A DNA stretch of 64,000 nucleotides, taken from Neobacillus sp. PS2-9 (GTDB lineage Bacteria; Bacillota; Bacilli; Bacillales; Cytobacillaceae). Positions 44,555 through 53,740 of this stretch are shown here, in pieces. Each line of letters begins with the position of its first letter. The first letter of the stretch is position 1. The translations under genes were made by a program, and so were the position numbers. The DNA lies in assembly GCF_030915525.1 (NCBI RefSeq), contig NZ_CP133269.1:2205001-2269000 (forward strand). Reading direction: 5' to 3'. The notes below the pieces were generated by a model, which saw only the letters and a program-made list of their open reading frames with translations, did no database searches and had not been told where the DNA came from.

Positions 44555-45432
44555 ACACTGCTAGTTCCTTTTCTATTTTTTGACATCATTACAATTTTAG
44601 CAATGATATTGGCGATAATAACAGGTACAGCAAAAAGGAGAAAACCAAAAACAAAAGAGATGGCTCTTGTCCCATACATGGAACGTAACACATCCACATA
44701 CCCATGTATGTTAAATAAATACTCAACTACTATAATACTTGATAATAGAAACCAAATAACGGTTCTTAGGTGGATGAGTAATAAAGGAATAATGTTGCGG
44801 ATGATATGTTTCGTGTAAATGGTTTTTAATGGCGTCCCTTTTGCTATTGCAAATAATACATAATCTTGTTGTTCTTCATTCGCAAACTCTCTTAATAAAA
44901 ATTGGACCAAGAAAATAGTAGGTACAAAACTAACAATAACAATAGGCATGAAATATGGCTCGGTATAATTACCTCCGTATAGCTGAAAAAGCTTGATATG
45001 AAATGTTTTATATAAATAAATGACTAAATACTGTAATAGGAAGACAATGAGTAAATCAGGTGCAGTAGTAGTGAAATCTATAAACCCGCTTAAACGCTTT
45101 CGAACGGAAAGAGGCAGTAACATAATTGTGATGGACACTATCAACCCAATGACTATTACTACCAGAAGGGAGACAGACAATATAGTCATAGTATAAATAT
45201 ACTTTTCCATTCCATCGTCTTCAAAAAATCTTAATATGTATGGATATTGTTCGAATTGGAACAACCAGGATAAATTGTTTATTACATATTCTTTGTATTG
45301 GCTAAAATGGAATTCAATGTTTTTGTGATTTACATTGAAGACTAATAGAATGGGAATGTTTAATAAACAGATAAAACCAGCTAGCATCGCTAGTAATCTA
45401 ACTGGAAGGTAGGCAATCTTTTTAATCACCAC
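44551..45432 (-). CDS. DppB/OppB-like ABC permease subunit, orphan pair 1
   Basis: 293 residues from the GTG at 45432; an ATG at 45438 touches the AAAGGA site and is less likely. Six helices. EAA loop DYVLFAIAKGTPLKTIYTKH, then IIRNIIP as in DppB. First gene of its two-gene unit. Confidence 0.82.
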   Translation of the reverse strand: MVIKKIAYLPVRLLAMLAGFICLLNIPILLVFNVNHKNIEFHFSQYKEYVINNLSWLFQFEQYPYILRFFEDDGMEKYIYTMTILSVSLLVVIVIGLIVSITIMLLPLSVRKRLSGFIDFTTTAPDLLIVFLLQYLVIYLYKTFHIKLFQLYGGNYTEPYFMPIVIVSFVPTIFLVQFLLREFANEEQQDYVLFAIAKGTPLKTIYTKHIIRNIIPLLLIHLRTVIWFLLSSIIVVEYLFNIHGYVDVLRSMYGTRAISFVFGFLLFAVPVIIANIIAKIVMMSKNRKGTSSV

Positions 45433-45507
45433 ACTCATTCCTTTCTAAATATTTTTAATTGCAAGAATAAATATATACTAACTTTCGACGGATTTCCACA
45501 AAATTGT

Positions 45508-45533
45508 AAAAAAAGTCCCAACCATGTTGGGAC
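45508..45533 (-). terminator. terminator after orphan permease pair 2
   Basis: Minus strand: stem GTCCCAAC/GTTGGGAC with a 3-nt loop, then TTTTTTT. It separates pair 2 from pair 1, making each pair its own transcript. Confidence 0.85.
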
Positions 45534-45556
45534 GCTAATACTTGTTCTGAAACGTG

Positions 45557-46561
45557 CTAACTCATTTCTTTTTGTAAGGTAAAGTCTGCAGCAACAATTG
45601 TGGTTTTGCTCTCGGTCTGTTTTTTCTGTGACTTTTTGGACTTTCTCTTTTTTGTTTTATAAGCTAATGAGTTAATATCCCAAGCTTCTTCAAGTTCTTT
45701 TTTAATCATTGTTACAATTAAAATAAGAATAAAATAACATATTAAAGGTGTAAAGACCAGGTAGGGAGTGCGATAAAACTCATCAAAGTTTTGCCCAATA
45801 AGTCCAGCCCATTCTTTTGAGTTTGAATTTAAAAGTTCTAATCCACGTACATTTTCTTTGGAAATTCCACCGATGTAAATCTTATAGATTCCAAGGTACA
45901 TAATAAGGATAAAGGTATTGAGTAATTGCTGGATACCGATCAATATCCCATAAGACGTTAGGAATGGTTTGATTTGTCTTTTTAATACATGAAAATGAGT
46001 ACCGCCCATCAAGTAAGAAGTGAGGATAAATGATTTCTTACTTAGTTCCTCAATAATTTCTGAAGTAGTCACTATAACCGATGGAATTCCGACAATAGCT
46101 AAGACCACAATTTGGTATAGGATGATACCATATATTGCATCTTCCATATAGAAAGAGACCCTGCCCATGAGAACGATGGTAATAATAATAGGTGGGACTA
46201 TTTTATAAACTAAAAGGTAATCTTTAATAACAAGTAGAAGAGGTTTCAACCATAAAGAAAATAAAATTCCTAAAATCCCACCAACAAAGACTCTTAATAT
46301 GGTTACGCACAGAGCTATTAAAATGGTAAATTTCGCACCATAAAGAATCATAAGAAGAATACTTTCACCATTTCGGTCTGTACCTAACAGGTAATAGGAA
46401 GAAGGAGGTATGGGCGGGACACCTACCAGGTCTCCTTTATCGTCATATAAAAAATAGATTTTATCGAAATCACTTGGACCGTATAAAGGATAGAGAAGAC
46501 TTACAATCAGTACAAATAATAAAAAAGATGAACCCCAAATTGTCTTTTTATATTTTCTCAT
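45557..46561 (-). CDS. DppC/OppC-like ABC permease subunit, orphan pair 2
   Basis: 334 residues; AAAGGAAA before the ATG. Clear paralog of the gene at 43541: same VPPIPPSSYYLLGTDRNGES loop, YLMGGTHFHVLKRQI loop and lysine-rich tail. Overlaps its partner by 4 nt. Confidence 0.85.
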   Translation of the reverse strand: MRKYKKTIWGSSFLLFVLIVSLLYPLYGPSDFDKIYFLYDDKGDLVGVPPIPPSSYYLLGTDRNGESILLMILYGAKFTILIALCVTILRVFVGGILGILFSLWLKPLLLVIKDYLLVYKIVPPIIITIVLMGRVSFYMEDAIYGIILYQIVVLAIVGIPSVIVTTSEIIEELSKKSFILTSYLMGGTHFHVLKRQIKPFLTSYGILIGIQQLLNTFILIMYLGIYKIYIGGISKENVRGLELLNSNSKEWAGLIGQNFDEFYRTPYLVFTPLICYFILILIVTMIKKELEEAWDINSLAYKTKKRKSKKSQKKQTESKTTIVAADFTLQKEMS

Positions 46562-47436
46562 ATACTAGGTGTTTCCTTTCTTTTCATTATAAGTTTTACT
46601 ACATAACCAACTGCGCTCACAATAACAAGAGGTAGGGAGAAAAGGAGAAGCCCTACAACAAAAAGAACAACCCTAGTTCCGTACATGTAAGTCAGAGCAG
46701 CACTATAGCCTTTGATATTAAGAATGTGTTCTATCACGTAAATACTTGAAAGTAGAAACCAAACTATGTATTTTAAATGAATGAGTATTAATGGAATAAT
46801 ATTTCTAAAAATATGTTTGATATAAATCGTTCTTAATGAAAGACCTTTAGCCTTTGCAAACAGAACATAATCCTGGAGTTCTTCTGAAGAATATTCTTTT
46901 AAAATCAGCTGTGTTAAAAAAAGTGTTGGAACAAAAATCACGATGAATATTGGTACAAAATATGGTTCTGTTTCCACTCCACCATATAGTCGTAAAAGCC
47001 TAAAATTGTACGTTTTAAACAGAAAGAATACAAGGTATTGTATTAGAGCGATAATAAGCAAATCTGGTACTGTCGTGGAGAAGTCTATAAAACCTTTAAA
47101 CCGCTTTTGGATAGTTAATGGTAGGAGCATGATGCCTGTTGCGATGATCAAACTGAGAATGATTACGATGAATAATGCAATACCTAGTAACGACATGGTA
47201 TACAGATATCTATGGATGCCATCTCCTTCAAAGTACTGTAAAATCCATGGATATTCATTTGCATGGGTAAACCAACTTAAGTTGCTTAATACATATTCCT
47301 TAAAAAAACTAAGCCTAAACTCAACTTTTAATTGATAAGGATTAAATGTTAATAGGATAGGTAAATTTACAGCAGAAATAAAACCTACTAGAATAACTAT
47401 AAATCTTATAGGTAAAAATATTTTCTTCGTATACAA
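46558..47436 (-). CDS. DppB/OppB-like ABC permease subunit, orphan pair 2
   Basis: 292 residues from the TTG at 47436 behind AGGAAGGGA; longer frames to 47655 add 73 residues that the paralogs lack and overlap the divergent gene. EAA loop DYVLFAKAKGLSLRTIYIKH. Close paralog of the gene at 44551. Confidence 0.8.
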   Translation of the reverse strand: MYTKKIFLPIRFIVILVGFISAVNLPILLTFNPYQLKVEFRLSFFKEYVLSNLSWFTHANEYPWILQYFEGDGIHRYLYTMSLLGIALFIVIILSLIIATGIMLLPLTIQKRFKGFIDFSTTVPDLLIIALIQYLVFFLFKTYNFRLLRLYGGVETEPYFVPIFIVIFVPTLFLTQLILKEYSSEELQDYVLFAKAKGLSLRTIYIKHIFRNIIPLILIHLKYIVWFLLSSIYVIEHILNIKGYSAALTYMYGTRVVLFVVGLLLFSLPLVIVSAVGYVVKLIMKRKETPSI

Positions 47437-47614
47437 GAACTTCAGTCCCTTCCTCCAATGATTTTCCGTATTTACAAATATATAACAGGTGAAATGAAAA
47501 TTCCACAATATAGAAAATTTTATAAATTTAATAAGAAACTCTGTAACTATTTTCTGAATCTTACGTCTATTAGGAATGCGAAAGAACTCAATTACTTTTA
47601 CAGAGGATGTTGTT

Positions 47615-48472
47615 ATGAAAGGTATAAATATGGTTAAAAGATTGTTCTTACTCATTGTTCAGTGTCTTGTCGGGGTTGAAGTACTAATATTAATTGCTGT
47701 TTTCCCAGAGTTATTTAAAAATTTAACCTTTAACGGTTCTCCATATCTGCAAGCTGTTTATGATTTAAATATAAAATTATTTACGTTTGGAGATTTCTTA
47801 TTATGGGACCAGAAGAATTCTGTATTTCCGGTTATTTTTTATAAATACATGGTTTCGATGAAAATGTTAGGTTTAAGCTTTTTAACAGCCTGTTTGATTG
47901 CCTTCATAATTGCGTATGTGGGTCTTATATTTTTCAAAAGTAAATTAAAGTATATTAAAAGCTTCCTAGAGATCCTCGAGTCTATACCTGACCTAATGAT
48001 TATTTTGTTACTGCAATTTGCGGTTATCATAGTTTATAAGAAAACTGGTATTAAGCTGGCCCAAGTTGTTACCGTAAGAGAAGAAGCGATTCTTCTCCCA
48101 GTCATCAGTTTAAGTGTCCCTATCAGTCTATACATAACAAAAGTACTAATTCATTACATTGAAGAAGAATTAGAGAAGCATTATGTCATGCTGGCGAAAG
48201 CAAAGGGCTTTACCTTTTCATATATCCTAAATATCCATGTTCTTAGAAATATTGCGGATGGGATGTTTGGAACATCAAAAATGATATTCTGGTCTATGCT
48301 TTCAACTCTATTAGTGATTGATTACTTGTTTAATATGAATGGCCTGCTTAGAGTGATGTTAACGGCTGTAGATCCATTTATTATCGGATGCATCCTGATT
48401 TTTGTTCCATTTTTTGTTATTTTTCGGATTTATGAATGGGTGAGTTTTGAAAACAGAAAGGATACACAATAA
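47615..48472 (+). CDS. DppB/OppB-like ABC permease subunit, orphan pair 3
   Basis: 285 residues from the ATG at 47615 (AGAGGA before it); ATG at 47630 with AAAGGT is an alternative. Six helices, EAA loop HYVMLAKAKGFTFSYILNIH. Same family as pairs 1 and 2 but on the plus strand and more distant. Its partner starts 1 nt after its stop. Confidence 0.82.
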   Translation: MKGINMVKRLFLLIVQCLVGVEVLILIAVFPELFKNLTFNGSPYLQAVYDLNIKLFTFGDFLLWDQKNSVFPVIFYKYMVSMKMLGLSFLTACLIAFIIAYVGLIFFKSKLKYIKSFLEILESIPDLMIILLLQFAVIIVYKKTGIKLAQVVTVREEAILLPVISLSVPISLYITKVLIHYIEEELEKHYVMLAKAKGFTFSYILNIHVLRNIADGMFGTSKMIFWSMLSTLLVIDYLFNMNGLLRVMLTAVDPFIIGCILIFVPFFVIFRIYEWVSFENRKDTQ

Positions 48473-48473
48473 T

Positions 48474-49415
48474 ATGCTGGTATTTTTGCTAAAGAGGAAA
48501 AGGTTCATATTCAGTGCTATGTTTCTAATCGTACTATTTACTGGGAGTATTCTTAATACTTTATTGAATGACGGGCAAATCAGGCAGATTAGGTTTCATT
48601 CTGATGAAAAGGGGAATATTGTGGATCGTCCGCCTTATGCGCCATTCACCGAGTATGTATTAGGTTCTGATCCTTTTGGCTATGATCTTGTACATTTGAT
48701 GGTGGAGGGGGCAAAATGGACAATAGGTATTACAATCACAATCGTCATTCTCAGGATGTTATTTTCAATCATATTGGCGTCCTTCATTTATTCTTTAAAC
48801 AATCGGATCTATAGCTGTATAAAAACTATTTTCGAACCATTCTCGGTTGTACCTCAGACCATTATTGCATACTTTATTTTGTTTAGTGTTTTATGGATGC
48901 CACTTGATGGCTTTCATACTCCCTTTTGGTTACGAGCATCCTTTCAAGTATTTATTTTAGTCGCTCTTGCCATTCCGAGCTTAACCATTCACATATCGGG
49001 TGAAATGAGGCATGTTGAAAAAGAAGATTTCATTGAAGTCTCAAGAACACTAGGTTCTAGTAAGCGCTATATCTTTTTTAAACATATAATCCCACATGTG
49101 TATGAAAAATGGATCATATCATTTGGCCAACAATTTATTCAGACTTTACAGCTTCTCGCTCATCTTGGATTTATGAAGCTATTCTTTGGAGGAACCCACT
49201 ATCCGGACGATGACACGCCTCCTCGGACAATTTCCTATGAATGGTCTGGTGTGATTGGCGGAGATATCAGTTATCTTTATTCACTGCAGCCGTGGATTGT
49301 CTTAGTTCCAATCGGATTCTTTATTGTTACGGCCATTAGTGTTGCACTAATAAACCAATCAGTTAAAGCTTATTTTGAAAATAAAACGATGGTTCGTTTA
49401 AAAAAAGATAATTAA
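48474..49415 (+). CDS. DppC/OppC-like ABC permease subunit, orphan pair 3
   Basis: 313 residues from the ATG at 48474 (AAAGGA inside the end of the previous gene). Outer loop RPPYAPFTEYVLGSDPFGYD; EAA loop SRTLGSSKRYIFFKHIIPHV. Lacks the basic tail of pairs 1 and 2. Confidence 0.83.
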   Translation: MLVFLLKRKRFIFSAMFLIVLFTGSILNTLLNDGQIRQIRFHSDEKGNIVDRPPYAPFTEYVLGSDPFGYDLVHLMVEGAKWTIGITITIVILRMLFSIILASFIYSLNNRIYSCIKTIFEPFSVVPQTIIAYFILFSVLWMPLDGFHTPFWLRASFQVFILVALAIPSLTIHISGEMRHVEKEDFIEVSRTLGSSKRYIFFKHIIPHVYEKWIISFGQQFIQTLQLLAHLGFMKLFFGGTHYPDDDTPPRTISYEWSGVIGGDISYLYSLQPWIVLVPIGFFIVTAISVALINQSVKAYFENKTMVRLKKDN

Positions 49416-49467
49416 TTGAAGTAAATTGGAACAGAAGGGAATAGTCTTTATTATGAGGAGGGGGAAA

Positions 49468-49635
49468 ATGCTGCGAAATGTTATCATGGTGAGGGATGAT
49501 GAAGAAAGCGTGAAACAAGCCATAAGAGAAATCCTGCGTTCAAAAAATAAAGGTCATGAGGTGGCCCTTGATTTAACAAGAATTAAAGATAAAGCAAGAA
49601 AAACCGAAATTATGAAGAGGTTAACAAGATATTAA
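49468..49635 (+). CDS. 55-residue protein of unknown function
   Basis: Starts MLRNVIMVRDDEESVKQ at ATG 49468 behind AGGAGGGGG, ends MKRLTRY. Charged, no membrane segment; predicted helical middle. Follows the permease pair by 52 nt; terminator directly after. Not recognised. Confidence 0.65.
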   Translation: MLRNVIMVRDDEESVKQAIREILRSKNKGHEVALDLTRIKDKARKTEIMKRLTRY

Positions 49636-49637
49636 AG

Positions 49638-49673
49638 GAGGTATATCTTAATAAAGATACCTCTATTTTTTTT
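49638..49673 (+). terminator. terminator after the 55-residue gene
   Basis: Stem GAGGTAT/ATACCTC followed by TATTTTTTTTG. Confidence 0.75.
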
Positions 49674-49679
49674 GAAAAT

Positions 49680-49860
49680 GGTTGTGTTAAAGAACAGTGT
49701 TGATATTTCACCCTGTTGATTGGAGCGGAAGGCACGAAGACTCCTGTGGGAGTATGGTTCAGGGGAGACCCCGCAGGCGCAAGCGCCGAGGAGGCTCGCC
49801 GAAACACCCACGAACCGCTCGTGCCTGGAGCGGAAATCAACAGGCAAGTTTAACAAAGCT
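49680..49860 (+). repeat. 182-bp inverted-end repeat, copy C
   Basis: Ends GGTTGTGTTAAA / TTTAACAAAGCT, core nearly identical to copy B. The GGCGC-AA-GCGCC hairpin differs from GGCGC-TA-GTGCC in copy B but keeps pairing. Positions 49861-50062 beyond it are AT-rich and hold nothing I recognise besides the leader of the next gene. Confidence 0.9.
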
Positions 49861-50062
49861 TGAATAAAAGCAGGTATTTTGAACTACTCGCAAATTATGC
49901 AAATATTAATAAAAATTTATTGTTATAGAAGCATAATTTCATTATACTTTAGTATACCGAACTATTCTTACTATTTTATCCATTGTTACATTTATAAAAG
50001 TTTATTAATATACTATTGTAAAATTATGGTACTTTTATCGGGTTACTGGGGGTTTTTTGTCA

Positions 50063-52219
50063 ATGATAGAGGAGATATCCTTTGGCATTTTAGATTTGTT
50101 TCTTATTTTTTTATTATGTATTGTAGTTGTTTTTTGCATTATTACCTCTAAAAGGTTCACTAAGCAGAAAAAACAACTTCTATTAAATGAGCAGTACTAT
50201 AGATCTTTGTTTGAACAAAACCCAGACGTAGTGATTACCTTTGACCTAAATGGAATGTTTATAAGTGCCAATAAAGCGGTATCTTCCATATTTGGGTATT
50301 CTCTAGATGATTTGATTAATAAACCATTTATCCCCCTTATTGTTCCAAATGACTTGGAGAAAGCATTATTACAATTTAATACAACGATTAATGGTGAATC
50401 TTCCAATTATGAATGTTCCGTTTATGATAAGAATGGAAAGCAAAGGAAGATAAACGTAACTAATATTCCCATCTATTTAAATAAAAAAATTACCGGTGTC
50501 TATTCTATTATCAAAGACATAACTGAGCATAATAGCGCACAGCTTAATCTAGTAGAAGCAGAGGCAAAATATAGGAGTCTTGTAGAAAATTCGCAGGTGG
50601 GGGTTTATATTTTACAAGACGGCAAGATTGTTTATGTAAATCCACGATTATGTGAGATGACAGGCTATACGTACGAAGAAGTCATTGGATTTAATCTAAC
50701 GAACTTAATTTTACCAGAGGATTTACCAACCGTTCATAAAAATGTTCAAAAGTTGTTTACCAATGAAATGATAAGTATGACTGATCAATTTAGAATAGTT
50801 TGTAAGGATAAAAGAATTGTTTCTTTAGAAGTATTCGGATCAAAAATTGAATATGAAGGAAAAGATGCAATAATTGGAACCATAATTGATATTACTGATC
50901 GAAAAAATACCGAACTAATGATAAAACATATGGCATACCATGATCAGTTAACTGACCTTCCCAATCGCTATCTGTTAAAGGAAAAGGTAGATGAATTAAT
51001 AAGAGAATCAAGTGAATATCCTAACGTTTTTTCCTTATTATTTCTTGATTTAGATCGTTTTAAAATTGTCAATGATACAATGGGCCATGAAATAGGGGAT
51101 AAATTACTCGTTGAGGTATCCTCTAGATTAAGAAATTGCTTAGATGAAAAAGATATTATATCCAGGTATGGAGGAGATGAATTTACCATTCTTCTTCCAC
51201 AGTCTACTGTCGACCGAGCACGGGAAGTGGCAAAAGGTATTTTAACTAGCTTATCTAACCCGTTGCAATTAAATTATCATGAAGTCTTTGTTACTCCTAG
51301 TATAGGTATCAGTATGTTTCCTGAGCATGGGTTAACATATGATATGCTCATTAAACATGCAGACTTAGCGATGTACTTTGCAAAGAGCTTAGGGAAAAAT
51401 AACTATCAATTTTACACCAATGATTTAATAGATCAATCACAACACGAGTTAGATTTAGAAATCAAATTAAGGAAAGCATTGGAACGGAATGAGTTCATCT
51501 TATACTATCAGCCACAAATCAATCTACTAACGAATCAGATAATAGGTGCGGAAGCATTGATTCGTTGGGTGCATCCTGAGAAGGGGCTAATTTCACCAGC
51601 TGAGTTTATCCCAGTGGCTGAGGAAACTGGTCTCATCATTCAATTAGGTGAATGGGCACTACGGACAGCTTGCTACCAAAACAAGAAATGGCAGGATAAA
51701 GGCTTACCACCTATCACGATAGCGGTAAACATATCGGCTAAACAATTTTTTCAATCAAACTTAGCTGAAATCGTCGAAAAGATACTTTTTGAAACAGGTC
51801 TTGAAGCAAGGTATTTAGAGCTTGAAATAACAGAAAGTATGACAATGGACGTTGAACGAGCGATAACAACGCTGGTAGATTTGAAGAAAATTGGTGTGAA
51901 AGTAAGTATGGATGACTTTGGCACAGGATACAGCTCGCTTAACTATCTAAAAAAGTTTCCCATTGATAAACTAAAAGTAGACCAATCCTTCATACGTGAT
52001 AGTACAACTGACCCGAATGATGAGACCATTGTGAAGACGATCATTGCGATGGCTCATAACCTAAAACTACAGGTTATCGCAGAGGGCGTGGAAACAAAAG
52101 AACATGTCTATTTTCTGCTTGAACAAAAATGCACCGAAGCACAAGGGTATTTTTTCAGCAAACCAGTCTCCACCAAAGAATTTGAAAAACTTTATATTAT
52201 AGAAGAAACTCGGAGTTAA
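50063..52219 (+). CDS. PAS-PAS-GGDEF-EAL cyclic-di-GMP protein
   Basis: 718 residues from the ATG at 50063 (GGGGG 10 nt before). One N-terminal membrane helix (about 8-30), two PAS domains (about 45-155 and 165-280), GGDEF domain with intact GGDEF motif at 370-374, and EAL domain with EALIRW at 497 and DDFGTGYSS. Both the diguanylate cyclase and the phosphodiesterase signature are complete, so it may make or break c-di-GMP depending on the PAS signal. Single gene, terminator behind it. Confidence 0.95.
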   Translation: MIEEISFGILDLFLIFLLCIVVVFCIITSKRFTKQKKQLLLNEQYYRSLFEQNPDVVITFDLNGMFISANKAVSSIFGYSLDDLINKPFIPLIVPNDLEKALLQFNTTINGESSNYECSVYDKNGKQRKINVTNIPIYLNKKITGVYSIIKDITEHNSAQLNLVEAEAKYRSLVENSQVGVYILQDGKIVYVNPRLCEMTGYTYEEVIGFNLTNLILPEDLPTVHKNVQKLFTNEMISMTDQFRIVCKDKRIVSLEVFGSKIEYEGKDAIIGTIIDITDRKNTELMIKHMAYHDQLTDLPNRYLLKEKVDELIRESSEYPNVFSLLFLDLDRFKIVNDTMGHEIGDKLLVEVSSRLRNCLDEKDIISRYGGDEFTILLPQSTVDRAREVAKGILTSLSNPLQLNYHEVFVTPSIGISMFPEHGLTYDMLIKHADLAMYFAKSLGKNNYQFYTNDLIDQSQHELDLEIKLRKALERNEFILYYQPQINLLTNQIIGAEALIRWVHPEKGLISPAEFIPVAEETGLIIQLGEWALRTACYQNKKWQDKGLPPITIAVNISAKQFFQSNLAEIVEKILFETGLEARYLELEITESMTMDVERAITTLVDLKKIGVKVSMDDFGTGYSSLNYLKKFPIDKLKVDQSFIRDSTTDPNDETIVKTIIAMAHNLKLQVIAEGVETKEHVYFLLEQKCTEAQGYFFSKPVSTKEFEKLYIIEETRS

Positions 52220-52236
52220 GATAATATTTACATAGT

Positions 52237-52276
52237 AAAAGGCAATGATTTCAAGTACTGGAATCATTGCCTTTTT
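52237..52276. terminator. terminator after the GGDEF/EAL gene
   Basis: Stem AAAAGGCAATGATT/AATCATTGCCTTTT, flanked by A and T runs, so it likely serves the converging gene too. Confidence 0.85.
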
Positions 52277-52290
52277 ACTGTTTTTTTCAA

Positions 52291-52599
52291 CTATTGCCTC
52301 AACCGTTCGAGTACTTTATCTACAAAGTTTGCATGATTGATATCTAAATCCAATATTTCATTTCTAAAGGATTTAAAACGTCCATTCTCTACTTCCAGTG
52401 TAAAGTACCCTCTTGGACTTAATAGGTTAATGTCACCAATAATTTTTTTCCCACGTTCAGGATCAAACAAATGAACTAAGTTAGGATTGCTTGGATGTGG
52501 TCTGAACGTACACCCCTGTTCCACGCAAACTCTTACAATATTACGTACTTTCGGATGTGTGATACTCTCGATTTTCTTATTAACTTCAATGCTGACCAT
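52291..52599 (-). CDS. protein of unknown function, 102 residues
   Basis: AAAGGAGGATACAAT before the ATG. Begins MVSIEVNKKIESITHPKV, contains CVEQGCTFRPHPSNPNLVH and ends VDKVLERLRQ. Soluble; two cysteines near 30. Not recognised. The upstream gap to the HAD gene holds only promoters. Confidence 0.65.
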   Translation of the reverse strand: MVSIEVNKKIESITHPKVRNIVRVCVEQGCTFRPHPSNPNLVHLFDPERGKKIIGDINLLSPRGYFTLEVENGRFKSFRNEILDLDINHANFVDKVLERLRQ

Positions 52600-52749
52600 A
52601 TTGTATCCTCCTTTCCCATCTTAAAAAGATATGAGGATAGAAGGAGTTTCATACCTCTTTATACGTTAATTGTCAGAAACTTAAGTCTTCATGTACGAGG
52701 GATTTAATGATAAACTAATAAAAAATCATTAATCGAAGTGAGGACAAAA

Positions 52750-53541
52750 ATGATAAAAGCCATTTTTTTTGATTTAGATGATACGCTACTGTGGGACCAA
52801 AAAAGTGTAAAAGAAGCCTTTGCAGCAACATGTAGATTAGCAGAGGTGAGGTACGGCCTTTCTGCAGATCAACTTGAGGAAGCTGTTCGTGATGCAGCTA
52901 GAAACTTATATTCTTCCTATGAAACGTTTGCGTTTACACAAATGATTGGGATTAATCCTTTTGAAGGATTATGGGGGGATTTTTTAGATGATACGGAAGA
53001 GTTTAAGAAAATGAAAGAAATTGTACCCACCTATCGAAAAGATGCTTGGACATCAGGATTATCAGCAATGGGTATTGATGACCCTGAATTTGGAATGGAG
53101 TTAGCAGAGCGGTTTCCCCAGGAGCGGCGAAACTATCCATTTGTCTATGATGAAACGTTTAAGATTCTAGATGGCTTAAAAGGAAACTATCAACTTCTTC
53201 TATTAACAAATGGATCTCCTGATCTTCAAAATACGAAACTATCCATTACACCTGAATTGGTTCCATATTTTGATCATATTGTTATTTCTGGTGATTTTGG
53301 TCGAGGAAAGCCAGATCCTTCGATATTCGAGCATGCCTTATCACGTATGTCTTTGAAAAAGGACGAAGTTATAATGGTTGGTGATAACCTTATGACCGAT
53401 GTACTTGGCGCAAACAGAGCTGGAATAAAAACTGTGTGGATTAACCGTCATGATAAACAACGAAATGAAGTCATTCCCACATTTGAAATTAAACATTTGG
53501 AAGACCTTTATCCTATATTAGAAAAATTAAATAGAAACTAA
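52750..53541 (+). CDS. HAD-family hydrolase (YsaA-like)
   Basis: 263 residues from the ATG at 52750 (GTGAGGA before it). HAD motifs: FFDLDDTLL (nucleophile Asp9 and Asp11), [18 protein letters not shown] with Lys, and [13 protein letters not shown]. Large cap domain between motifs 1 and 2. Resembles B. subtilis YsaA, a phosphatase of uncertain substrate (phosphoserine has been suggested). Terminator follows. Confidence 0.88.
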   Translation: MIKAIFFDLDDTLLWDQKSVKEAFAATCRLAEVRYGLSADQLEEAVRDAARNLYSSYETFAFTQMIGINPFEGLWGDFLDDTEEFKKMKEIVPTYRKDAWTSGLSAMGIDDPEFGMELAERFPQERRNYPFVYDETFKILDGLKGNYQLLLLTNGSPDLQNTKLSITPELVPYFDHIVISGDFGRGKPDPSIFEHALSRMSLKKDEVIMVGDNLMTDVLGANRAGIKTVWINRHDKQRNEVIPTFEIKHLEDLYPILEKLNRN

Positions 53542-53557
53542 AAATAATTTATAAGAG

Positions 53558-53592
53558 GACACTGCCATACATGTGGGCAGTGTCTTTTTATT
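53558..53592 (+). terminator. terminator after the HAD gene
   Basis: Stem GACACTGCC/GGCAGTGTC followed by TTTTTATT. Confidence 0.85.
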
Positions 53593-53740
53593 AGGATAAT
53601 CACATAACATGTTCTTAAAGTTTTCACATTTATAACTATATTAATGATGTTAATCACTATCAGCTAATTTTCTTAATGGTAAGTTAGTAATGAGATAACT
53701 TTATCAAAAGTATTTAGCAACAGTGAAGGAGAGTCCTAAA

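Noticed and set aside
47437..47655. 73-codon N-terminal extension of the pair 2 DppB-like permease
   Set aside because: Absent from the paralogs, overlaps the divergent gene, and the ribosome site lies at the inner start.
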